Below are positions 44,601-55,475 of a DNA stretch of 64,000 bases, one piece after another (position 1 is the stretch's first letter; every line of letters starts with the position of its first letter). The notes below the pieces were generated by a model that made no database searches, was not told where the DNA came from, and saw nothing but the letters and a program-made list of their open reading frames with translations. Position numbers and translations under genes: made by a program. Source of the stretch: Stratiolaelaps scimitus (lineage: Eukaryota; Arthropoda; Arachnida; Mesostigmata; Laelapidae); contig JABWDB010000018.1 in NCBI GenBank assembly GCA_019614645.1, positions 744,001 to 808,000 of the forward strand. Direction: 5' to 3'.

Positions 44601-46930
44601 GGGAATGTCCGTTCTTATTGCGTATGGTTTTGTAGGTTGCATTTAGAATATGCCACCCGTCTTTCTATCTGCGCCGGAGTCAATTCGTAGGGGACCCGTT
44701 TTCCTTAATCATTTTCAAGGTTTTCGTTATAATTTCGTAACATGTGATGTGTGGGATTTCAGAATGAGCCGACAAAGAGGTTAAAATTTTACCACTGGGG
44801 TGGCCAAAGTGCGTATCACTCTGACATACATGTTTATCTTTGTCAGATTTTTTTGCGTTAGTATATATATATATATATATATATGTATATTTGTTATCTC
44901 GTCTATTCCTTATTCGCTCCTTATATTGTTTTTCATTTCCGATTACTCATAACTTGCAAGTGTGATTTACGTCTCTACCCAGTGAAAAATATTTTATTAC
45001 TATTATTATTATTGCTAGTACAACTGATATATTTAAAGTTTTCCTTAATGTTCTTATTGTTATTTGACCGCTTTTACAATATTGTCCCCGTGCTGCGGTA
45101 TAAATGACAATGTCAATAAAAACTGTGCGCAGTAAACCATTGGCAAGTAGAATGTTGTTTTGGACGGATCCTCCTACATCGATCACATCCTTGGCGACCA
45201 GTGAGAACTTACTCGCTGTATTTCGCTGCGTTTTCATGGCAACTATGTACGTGAAAAGCATCATTTTCCTGCGAGTCAGAGGGCGAAACAGCTAAGCTCG
45301 AGTCGTCGTTAAGCAAAACCTTTAACTGCTTGTTTCACCATCGTTTGATGCCTTCAGAAGCACACACTACTTCAAGGAGTAACCATCACCTGGAAAAATT
45401 ATAGAAATTAAGAGTGAAATTATAACAAGAATTTTACTATTTGTTTTTATTGAATTAGAAAAATGAGCGACAATTGTACCCACTGAAGGCGAAATGTATC
45501 TAAGATCACCATCCTCTATAGATTCATAGTATGATATCCAGAACAAGGAGGAACACGCTTTCCCAGTCCCTAAGCGTCTCCAAAGTAGAAATTGCGTTGC
45601 CTATTTGGATGTCTAAGGAAAATGTTTGCATCATAAATTCGGTGGTTCTTCTATAACGGACGATAACCTTCCTCCTAATATATATATATATATATATATA
45701 TCTGTAGAAAGTTTAGTGGTTGTTCTTCCGGTCCCCCAATGTTTCGAAGGCCACGGGCCTAAAGTAGTACTCATTCATTAAAGAGGCGTATTTTCTATTC
45801 TTGGCTTGTGCGGCTGCATTTTCTGTTTGACCAGGCCATGGTGCTCCGCGACTAACATAAGAAGGGTCAAAAATGTCAGCCATAGTGCAAGCCCAAACCA
45901 GAATTTTTCCTCTGGAAAAGGGTATCAGCGACGTACTCTCAGGAAGCTTCCCATCAAAGCGACAAATACCTGCTTCCCATCAAAGCGACAAATACGAATG
46001 CAGGGAATAGATGTGGAACGAAGAGCTCCGGCCAAGGTCTCGTTTAATAGAGAGTGTCTCGGGCCATGACCACTTCTTATACAAGAGAGTTTATGATGGT
46101 CAAGAGAATCAACCAGGTCTCCACAGCAACAGGAATGTAGAGAAACTAGCTTAACTTTAAAAACGTAAACCTACTGCATGGAGGGTAGATTGATCATCAA
46201 GTAAAGTTCCTATATAAGAGTAGGGAACAGCACCGTCCACGACTGGTAAATGCCTTCAACCTAGCTCGTTCCACATCGCTCGAAGCCTCGTTAAGGAAAC
46301 CTCACCATAGGCGATGAGCGTCATACGTTGACCGGAGCTCAATCTCGTGCAGCTCTAAACATACGTCATAACTCACTGTAAGCCTGTTTTGCAGAAGACT
46401 TTACAATAATTGCCTATTTTCGACATGGGATGTTCCGGATTAAATATGATCGAAACCTATGATAATGACGATCTGTTACATATATAAAATGCAACGTTGG
46501 GAGGTTTTTACCTTATATTTTATATTCTTACACTTTCAGGAAACCTATTACCCCTGGATTCTGGAAGCAATATGAACCTCGTTAGTTCACGACTTATTTT
46601 ATGACTTACCGTACGTTAGATCGTACCGACAGAGAGAGCGCGAATCTGTGTGCACTTGTAAACGTCCCATTCACCATTCGTGTCATGCTGAACTGTGTAT
46701 GTTTGCAGCATGAATGTATGTTTTATGATCCGACCGACAGGTCAGTTGGTGATCGTCCTAAAGGTGTGGTTTGAAATCGGTTTGAATCTGCGGTGTGAGC
46801 TAGGCTTGTGGCTGTGGTATGAGATCTGCCCCAGAGAGTCGTTGGGCATCGGCTTGAAGTTTTGGTTTGAGATCTTTCCGATGGGATAGTTGCCTGAAGT
46901 TGTAATCTGGGCCCCATCCGAGGTTATGCT
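44601..46930. other. Intergenic between mariner relic and mucin gene
   Basis: TA microsatellites at 44862-44885 and 45678-45702. A 24-base sequence (gcttcccatcaaagcgacaa...) is repeated twice in tandem at 45947-45996 (period 26). From about 46740 to 46930 there are decayed mucin repeats continuing past the stop of the mucin gene. No other gene was supported. Confidence 0.5.
45947..45996. repeat. Two-copy tandem repeat, 26-base period
   Basis: The 24-base block beginning gcttcccatcaaagcgac occurs exactly twice, separated by two bases. Confidence 0.9.
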
Positions 46931-46953
46931 CTAAGACCCATTCGGCGCTTTGG

Positions 46954-49900
46954 CTAGTAGCCCATTTGAATACGTGATCCGAGGGCTTGAGAGAGTAGCT
47001 TTCGACGCCCCTGAGGTGGTTTGCGATTTGCCTGACTTCGTGCTTTCAGATCTGCCTGAAGCTGTGTTTTGAGGGGCGTTTGACTGGATGGATGGAGATG
47101 GGCCCGACGCTGTGATTGGTAACCCATCCGAGGTTTTTGTTTCAGACGCTCTGAGCGAGTGGTTTCAAACGACCCTGTGCGAGTGTTTTCAGACGCCCTC
47201 GTGGTAGTGGTTACAGACACCCCCGAGGTAGTTGTTATAGACGCCTCCGAGGGAGTGGTTTCAGACACCCCCGAGGTAGTGGTTACAGACGCCTCCGAGG
47301 GAGTGGTTTCAGACATCCCCGAGGTAGTGGTTACAGACGCCTCTGAGGGAGAGGTTTCAGATGCTCCCGAGGTAGTGGTTACAGACGCCTCTGAGGGAGT
47401 GGTTTCAGACGCCCCCGAGGTAGTGGTTTCAGACGCCCCCGAGGTAGTGGTTTCAGACGCCCCCGAGGTAGTGGTTACAGGGGCCCCCGAGGTAGTGGTT
47501 ACAGGCGCCCCCGAGGGAGTAGTTTCAGACGCCTCCGATGGAGTGGTTTCAGGCGCCTCCGAGGAAGTGGTTACAGATGCCTCTGAAGGAGTGGTTTCAG
47601 ACTCCCCCGAGGTAGTGGTTACAGATGCCTCTGAGGGAGTGGTTTCAGACTCCCCCGAGGTAGTGGTTTCAGACTCCCCCGAGGTAGTGGTTACAGATGC
47701 CTCTGAGGGAGTGGTTTCAGACTCCCCCGAGGTAGTGGTTACAGGCGCCCTCGAGGTAGTAGTTACAGGCGCCCTCGAGGTAGTGGTTACAGGCGCCTCT
47801 GAGGGAGTGGTTACAGGCACCCTCGAGGTAGTGGTTACAGGCACCCTCGAGGTAGTGGTTACAGACGCCTCTGAGGGACTGGTTACAGACGTCCCCGATG
47901 TAGTGGTTACAGGAACCCTCGAGGTAGTGGTTACCGACGCCCTCGAGGTAGTGGATACAGACGCCTCTGAGGAAGTGGTTACAGGGGCTCTCGAGGTAGT
48001 GGTTACAGGCGCCTCTGAGGGAGTGGTTACAGGCGTCCCCGAGGTAGTAGTTACAGGCACCCTCGAGGTAGTGATTACAGGGGCCCTTGAGGTAGTGGTT
48101 ACAGGGGCCCTTGAGGAAGTTGTCACAGACGCCCCTGAGGAAGTGGTTACAGGGGCCCTCGAGGTAGTCGTTATAGACGTTCCCGAGGTAGTGGTCTCAG
48201 GCGCCTCTGAGGGAGTGGTCTCAGGCGCCTCTGAGGGAGTGGTTTCAGACGCCTCCGAGGGAGTGGTTTCAGACGCCTCCGAGGGAGTGGTCTCAGACGC
48301 CTCCGAGGGAGTGGTCTCAGACGCCTCCGATGGAGTGGTTTCAGACGCCTCCGATGGAGTGGTTTCAGACGCCTCTGAGGGAGTGGTTTCAGACTCCCCC
48401 GAGGTAGTGGTTTCAGACGCCCCCGAGGTAGTGGTTTCAGACGCTCCCGAGGTAGTGGTTACAGGCGCCTCTGAGGGAGTAGTTTGAGACGGCCCCGAAG
48501 TAGTGGTTACAGGCACCCTCGAGGTAGTGGTTACAGACGCCTCTGAGGTAGTGGTTACAGGCACCCTCGAGGTAGTGGTTACAGGCACCCTCGAGGTAGT
48601 GGTTACAGGGGCCCTCGAGGTAGTGGTTACAGGGGCCCTCGAGGTAGTGGTTACAGACGCTTCTGAGAGAGTGGTTACAGACGCCTCTGAGGTAGTGGTT
48701 ACAGGCGCCCTCGAGTTAGTGGTTGCAGGCGCCTCTGAGGGAGTGGTTTGAGACGGCCCCGAAGTAGTGGTTACAGGCACCCTCGAGGTAGTGGTTACAG
48801 ACGCCTCTGAGGTAGTGGTTACAGGGGCCCTCGAGGTAGTGGTTACAGACACCCTCGAGGTAGTGGTTACAGGCGTCCTCGAGGTAGTGGTTACAGACGC
48901 CTCTGAGGGAGTGGTTACAGACGCCTCTGAGGTAGTGGTTACAGACGCCTCTGAGAGAGTGGTTACAGACGCCTCTGAGGTAGTGGTTACAGACGCCTCT
49001 GAGGGAGTGGTTACAGACGCCTCTGAGGTAGTGCTTACAGACGCCTCTGAGGTAGTGGTTACAGATGCCTCTGAGGTAGTGGTTACAGGCGCCTCTGAGG
49101 GAGTGGTTTCAGGCGCCCCCGAGGTAGTGGTTACAGGCGCCCTCGAGGTAGTGGTTACAGGCGCCCTCGAGGTAGTGGTTACAGGTGCCCTCGAGGTAGT
49201 GGTTACAGACGCCTCTGAGGGAGTGGTTTCAGATGGCCCCGAAGTAGTGGTTACAGGCACCCTCGAGGTGGTGGTTACAGACGCCTCTGAGGTAGTGGTT
49301 TCAGGCGCCCCCGAGGTAGTGGTTACAGGCGCCCTCGAGGTAGTGGTTACAGGCGCCCTCGAGGTAGAGGTTACAGGTGCCCTCGAGGTAGTGGTTACAG
49401 ACGCCTCTGAGGGAGTGGTTTCAGATGGCCCCGAAGTAGTGGTTACAGGCACCCTCGAGGTGGTGGTTACAGACGCCTCTGAGGTAGTGGTTACAGGGGC
49501 CCTCGAGGTAGTGGTTACAGACGCCTCTGAGGTAGTGGTTACAGACGCCCTCGAGATAGTGGTTGCAGGGGCCCTCGAGGTAGTGGTAACAGGCGCCTCT
49601 GAGGGAGTGGTTTCAGGCGCCCCCGAGGTAGTGGTTACAGGCGTCCTCGAGGTAGTGGTTACTGACGCCTCTGAGGGAGTGGTTTCAGACGCCCCCGAGG
49701 TAGTGGTTTCAGATGCCCCCGAGGTAGTGGTTTCAGATGCTCCCGAGGTAGTGGTTTCAGATGCCCCCGAGGTGGTGGTTTCAGACACCCTCGAGATAGT
49801 GGTTACAGGCACCCTCGAAGTAGTAGTTACTGGCGCTCTCGAGGTAGTGGTTACAGGCGCCTCTGAGGTAGCTGTTACAGACGTCCCCGAGGTAGTGGTT

Positions 49901-52212
49901 ACAGGCGCCTCTGAGGTAGTGGTTACAGGCGCCCTCGAGGTTGTAGTTACAGACGCCCCAGAGGTAGTGGTTACAGGCGCCTCTGAGGTAGTGGTTACAG
50001 GCGCCCTCGAGGTTGTAGTTACAGACGCCCCAGAGGTAGTGGTTTCAGACGGCCTCGAAGTAGTGGTTACAGGCACCCTCGAGGTGGTGGTTACAGGGGC
50101 CCTCGAGGTAGTGGTTACAGACACTCCTGAGGAAGTGGTTACAGGGACGTTCGAGGTAGTGGTTACCGACACCCCTGAGGAAGTGGTTACAGGGGCGTTC
50201 GAGGTAGTGGTTACAGGTGCCCTCGAGGTAGTGGTTACAGGCGCCTCTGAGGGAGTGGTTTCGGACGCCCCTGAGGAAGTGGTTTTAGACAGCCCCGAGG
50301 TAGTGGTTTCAGACGCCTCCGAGGTAGTGGTTTCAGACTCCCCCGAGGTAGTGGTTACAGGCACCCTTGAGGTATTGGTTACAGGCGCTCTCGAGGTAGT
50401 GGTTACAGATGCCTCTGAGGGAGTGGTTACAGACGTCCCCGAGGTAGTGGTTACAGGCGCCCTCGAGGTAGTGGTTACAGGGGCCCTCGAGGTAGTGATT
50501 ACAGGCGCCTCTGAGGGAGTGGTTACAGGCGCCCTCGAGGTCGTGGTTACAGACGCCCTCGAAGTAGTAGTTACAGACACCTTTGAGGGAGTGGTTACAG
50601 ACGCCCCCGAGGTAGTGGTTACAGGCGCCTCTGAGGGAGTGGTTACAGGCGCCTCTGAGGGAGTGGTTACAGGCGCCCTCGAGGTCGTGGTTACAGACGC
50701 CCTCGAAGTAGTAGTTACAGACACCTTTGAGGGAGTGGTTACAGACGCCCCCGAGGTAGTGGTTACAGGCGCCCCTGACGGGGTAACTTCGGACGTTCCC
50801 GAGGACGTGGCTTCAGACGTCTCCGAGGGAGTTGTTTTAGAACTTACTGATGGAGTGGTCACGGACGTCCCTGAAGTAGTGCTTACACGCGGCTTAGAGG
50901 TAGTGGTTACAGACGCCCAAGAGGTAGTTGTTACAGGAGCTCCTGAAGTAGTGGTTACAGATGCCTTCGAGGTAGTGGTTACAGGCGCCCAAGAGGTAGT
51001 GCTTACAGCGGCCCCAGTGGGAGTTGTTTTAGAAGCCCTTGAGGGAGTGGTTTCGGACGCCCCCGAGGAAGTGCTTTCAGAGGGAGTGGTTTCAGACGTT
51101 CGCGAGGGTGTGGTCTTGGAGACGGTAGTTGAAGGCATGTACGGAGTTGTAGTTAGACGCTTGTACGGTTCTGTGGTACGCGATCTATAAGAGTGCGTGG
51201 GTCGAAACCTCGAAGTTGTACTTTCAATTGAGGATGTCGTTTCCAACGCCTTTGAGGATGTAGTGCGTGAGGCCTTAGAGGATGTAGTTCTTGACACCTC
51301 TGAGGATGTAGTTTCCGGAACCTCTGAGGTTGTACTTTCCGAAGCCTCTGAGGGTGTACTTTCCGAGGCCACTGAGGGTGTACTTTCCGGCGCCTCTGAG
51401 GACGAGCTTTGCGATACCGAGGTGGTGTATGGCCCGTATGAGGTTGTGGTGCTACTCCAATTTGCCACTGTACTATATATCAAGGTTGATAACTTTGTTT
51501 TATACGGGGATGTCCACGTGACAGAATGGGATGATGTACTGTTTGCCAATGTTCCCGGACGCTGGTGAGCAGCTAGGTAGATGTCGATAGCCAGCAAAAT
51601 CAGAATAAGAATGAAGAGGAGAAGCGCAACCGTCCACCAGGGGAATCTGAAACAAGTGCTCCTCTTTTTATAATCTCCTATTTAAGACTTCTCTTGGAAT
51701 TGGCAGACATTCTGCATCCACGGGGAAGTGCACTTTACTGCAATGGGGCAAGTTCCTCAAACTAATCTATGCCAATGATTACTGTTCACTTAACTTATTT
51801 TCTATTGAAAGGAATTCATGACTGGCTCAAAGCACCCGCTACGAGGCTCGGCGATGGACTCTGTTGTCCTTATTTAATTTTAATATACCTCAAACAGCCA
51901 ATATTAGGCTACTCGAGCAGTGCACTGATTCGCACTGTCTGAATCTCGTGGATCGCGGTATATACAAATATATACACCATAAATATATATATACAAATAT
52001 ATATATTTATGGTTATTTATATTCGCGGTATATACAAATATATACCAGTAAAAATAATGAACTGTTTATTACCGTTAGTTAGCGTGCCATAGATTCTTAC
52101 GACAACAATGGATATGGAAAACAGCTCATTTTTCTATTAACTGCAGATGTTCTTACCCTACTTCGTGGGCAGACACTTCCACTTCGAGGTTTACTTTCTT
52201 ATTTGCCTGCAT
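46954..52212 (-). CDS. Giant mucin-like membrane protein, 8-residue tandem repeats (2 exons)
   Basis: Exons 52212-52157 and 51646-46954 on the minus strand give 1582 residues. An in-frame TGA precedes the ATG. Exon 1 encodes 18 residues (MQANKKVNLEVEVSAHEV) and ends in phase 2 (GTAGG then GTAAGA). A 510-base intron ends in cttgtttcag. Exon 2 completes a Gly codon and runs at once into a membrane segment (FPWWTVALLLFILILILL). An Asn-glycosylation-rich spacer (NSTSS, NWSS) follows, then about 165 copies of an 8-residue unit of the form APVTTTSR, ASETTPSE or ASVTTTSG. This is a mucin-type domain expected to carry dense O-glycans outside the cell, with a short cytosolic N-terminus (signal anchor; inferred). 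A one-base slip near 47150 changes the last 66 residues (see findings). Repeat count was estimated from length. No ortholog was recognised. Confidence 0.8.
47131..51100 (-). repeat. 24-bp coding minisatellite of the mucin gene
   Basis: The unit on the plus strand is gaggtagtggttacaggcgc plus four bases, 24 bases long, so every copy keeps frame. About 165 units occur with two main classes (gtt-aca-gRc and gtt-tca-gRc). Longer duplicated blocks are visible, for example 49891-50040 (72-base unit twice) and two copies of roughly 120 bases near 50516-50640 and 50660-50770. Confidence 0.93.
51647..52156 (-). other. Intron of the mucin-like gene
   Basis: 510 bases, GTAAGA to TTTCAG, phase 2. It contains a palindromic TA-rich block at 51957-52046 in which cgcggtatatacaaatatat occurs twice, flanking an AT hairpin (ccataaatat...atttatgg). 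Confidence 0.7.
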
Positions 52213-54421
52213 ACTTCAACAGCTAGTATTGCATGTCGTAGAAAGATAGGGGTCACCGAACCGAATGCGAATAGATGCTACCTGTAAAAAGAATGGTGGC
52301 TCCTCTACGAAGAACAACAACAACAAATATTCCGAAGTTCAGTATACGTTAGCATTTCGCACGAATCAAAACGCTACTGAAGTACGATAAGATTCCCACT
52401 CAAAGGTCAAATTGACTGATCGCAATAGGCGCTGCTTAATTAACGCCTTCTCTATAATGACCACGTAGGTGATATGACTGATTCTTCTTCAGGTATCATT
52501 TTATTTCCTTGTCGTTTCGAAAACCTCTGAGAATGTGACAGCTACTTAAGTCCCATTCATTTGAGCTCCATGCCGCCCACTGCACTGATCCGGTAAGCTT
52601 TTTTAGCAAATCTTCGGCATAGTGACTTCTGCTCAGTGCGCCACTTCAAACATGTCAGCGGCCTGTAGCTGAGCAGACACTTGATCATTTACGTCGCTTC
52701 GGGCTAATTCATATGAAGTAGAATCACAGCAAATTGAACTCTATAGTACACGCTCGTCTGTTTTGTGTGAAATAAAGATGATTAATAAAATTAGAGCATG
52801 TGTGCAGAACACCTAAAGGGACCAGATCTCGAAGCAACGCGGCAATGTGGCCCACAGTCAGGACATGTCACGCTGGCATATGGATGCTGAGAAGCACACT
52901 GTTGTATTTAACGAGTCAGCGTTGTCTGGAATCGTCACTTTTGGGATCGCGAAGTGTTTTATCGTACAGGTGAAGGTGGAATAACCGATGTCTATCGTAA
53001 AGTAAATATTGCTGTGAGCATAGATTTACAGAAAGATGCCCACCGCATATGAAGCCACCACATGATGAACCCCTTTACACTCTTCCATATTAAGATTATA
53101 TTGGTTATAGAGTTTCCGATTCATATTGTGCTCCTTGCACGTTTTCTGAATACATCTAGTGGTGGCACAAGTACCAGACGTGTGGGTAACCGATACATCC
53201 CGAGCTGTGTCAGCTGGTGCAAAATAGATATTGTCAGAGAAAGCGGTACGTGAAATAAGAACTACTCCTGCACTGAATGAAGGTGAAATGGAGCCAACTA
53301 TGAAACGAGGTGTCACAAAACGCACCCATCGGTAACAAGTTAGTGGCCTTCTATGGGCAGACTCACAAGACAGTATGCAGAGGGGCACGAATAGTTGGTC
53401 ATCGCTGACAATAGCGTCGGGAAGGGATGAAGGAGGAAAGTACAACGTTTTCTCTTGGGCTTCACAATGGTAGCGAGGGGAGAGCGCGGAAGAATACGAG
53501 AACGAGTCAGAAAAACGCGTAAAAGACAAACCAAAGTATACCTAAGTCTCTGGCTGTAAAAAGCCAGAGGCTGCAGGTTCGACTCCCGTGTCGCAACATA
53601 CAGGTAAGCATTGTAAAACTGCACTTCCTTCAATCAAACAATAAAGCTTCACCTTTACCACAAGGGCTGTGTCGACACTTAAGTGCGATTCGCACCACAC
53701 ATGTCCTCAAGCAGGAGATGAGCTGTGAGATGTGCATTAGCACTTCGGAAAATGATCTTCATCAGCACAGGTGTTCAGTGTCCCTCGTTTAGATTCGATT
53801 TAAGAGCTTGTGTTGTCGACATTCGGTATTCGCCCAGAGGGACTGGGCAGTGCGACAAGCGTGAACTGACACGCGTTGGCATTACCCGGAGCAGATAGAG
53901 CTACCATTGGCGATTGCATGATGTCGCGGAGACGATCTCGATCATCTTGCTTTCCAAGGAGAACGCACTGCCTTGTTAGGCCGTCGCCCGAGCGATAGAA
54001 TATGGTGTGGACCTTGCGTTTGTTTATATGGACCATATTCGCTGGCCGGTAATAGTTTGACAGTTTGGGACGTTTGCCATTAAGGGATTCAGCGGCACAG
54101 ATGATACAGACTATACACAGAACGTGTTTGCATTTAGCCAGTTTAGTTCACACCCTCGGAGATCCGTTACTCTAGCTTATATAACAAGTGAGAAGCTACA
54201 TATCCGTTTTCAGATGCAAACAGTATGTTTACTTAGTTGTTGTTGAATACAAAGTCACTCGCAACTCTAATGGTAATGTTTCTCTTATGGCGGTTTTCGT
54301 ATCGTTGTCGTAACGAGACATTATATTACAGAGTTCGCGAAGGAACAGTATTAACTCTTTGTCGTTATCACTAGTTGCTGACAATAATGACAAGAATTGA
54401 GATGGGGAAATCCTTAATATC
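52213..54421. other. Intergenic upstream of the mucin gene
   Basis: Should hold the mucin promoter near 52213-52700 (minus strand), but no core motif was recognised. A 167-codon minus-strand frame (53026-53529) has no recognisable domain. A SINE-like repeat lies at 53545-53660. Confidence 0.4.
53545..53660 (+). repeat. tRNA-Tyr-like SINE fragment
   Basis: Starts with an anticodon-arm-like hairpin (ctctggctgtaaaaagccagag written as two paired halves) and a perfect box B (GGTTCGACTCC). The tail (aataaagcttcacctttacc) resembles bases 140-200. A D arm is not recognisable, so this is a repeat, not a gene. Confidence 0.5.
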
Positions 54422-54566
54422 TTAAGTCAAGTGATGTAAGGCAGAGAATAAGCAAAGGTGGCCCCGACAGGTCCTCATAGTAATACCTAAAGGTTAAGAG
54501 CTGAGGCCTGTCAGATAGGGGAACAGCTGAGGGTCAGCTCGAAAAACAGTTTAAGTCAAGTGATGT
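54422..54566 (+). mobile_element. 5'-truncated SINE copy with target-site duplication
   Basis: The 116 bases at 54437-54552 match 33397-33512 with one difference. They are bracketed by a direct repeat ttaagtcaagtgatgt (54422-54437 and 54551-54566; a few edge bases may belong to the element). The tRNA head is missing, as expected when target-primed reverse transcription stops early. Confidence 0.88.
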
Positions 54567-55139
54567 GTCATTAATTAATTCTACACATATGTGATGACTG
54601 CATCCCTCTGATATCTCAGACCCAATGACGACTTGTCGGAAGCAGAAAAGCATATTTGTATCAGGAGAAGTTATTCTTGATTGGAATATACAACACAAGT
54701 TCTCCTTCATTGACCAAAGGGTTGATGGATTATTATAAAGGTGTTCCCGAAATATTCTATTAAGTAATTCCGCAAATATATACATATTTTTACAAATGTT
54801 TTTTTCAGAAGGGGGTGGGCATAATTTGCTCTCCTTCGGACAAAAATTACGCTCTCCATTCGAGCGTTTATATTGTTTGTGCGCTCGGGGTGAACTGCCA
54901 CGATTGGGCGGATAGTTTGTCCCCTAAGTAGATTATTCGTAGGAATGTCGAAAAATTTTCTTAGTATTATTTGCTGGTATTCTTTTGTATATCCGAGTAT
55001 CGGAAGCATCGAATGGCTCATTGATGGACGGGAGACTAATTAGTTCCCTTTGAAGATGACACCGCTTACAATCCTCCGTATGAATCTAGTTTACATTCTT
55101 TATATCGACTCTACATGTTTATTTCAGTTGGGGTCTCCA
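54567..55139. other. Intergenic
   Basis: No supported feature. Confidence 0.35.
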
Positions 55140-55475
55140 AATTCCAGGTTTTCTCGACTCCTCTTCCGGCCCCTCGTGCGCGAGTGTACGACCGTCGTTC
55201 CCTATTGCAGGTCCTTCTCCGCTTTGCAATTTCTGCAATCCACCAGTTCGATGTATTATTGTTAAAAAGGTTGACTTTTATATTAGGTTATACAAACGTT
55301 TACGCGGATCAAGTTTCTCTATTGTTCGACAACGTTTGTATAACCTAATATAAAAGTCAACCTTTTTAACAATAATACATCGAACTGGTGGACCACAGAA
55401 ATTGCAGACCGGAGAAGGACCTGCAACAGGGAACGACGGTCGTACGGGCCAGAAGTGGAGTCGAGAAAACCTGGA
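55140..55475. repeat. Large inverted duplication with 30-base spacer
   Basis: Left arm 55140-55300, right arm 55331-55475. The inner 60-70 bases are identical inverted copies (aacgtttgtataacctaata...). The outer parts differ at about one base in twelve, plus one 14-base palindromic insertion (ctcgtgcgcgagtg) in the left arm. The right arm runs into the coding sequence of the LINE relic. Confidence 0.88.

Noticed and set aside
47159..51568. Very long plus-strand open frames (442, 82, 807 and 123 codons) opposite the mucin
   Set aside because: The repeat unit is 24 bases, so one antisense frame lacks stops throughout (VVVTDASE pattern). The minus strand has the start exon, splice signals, membrane segment and Ser/Thr/Pro composition of a mucin. 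The plus frames are shadows.
53026..53529. 167-codon minus-strand frame
   Set aside because: No recognisable domain or exon edges, and composition is like the flanks.
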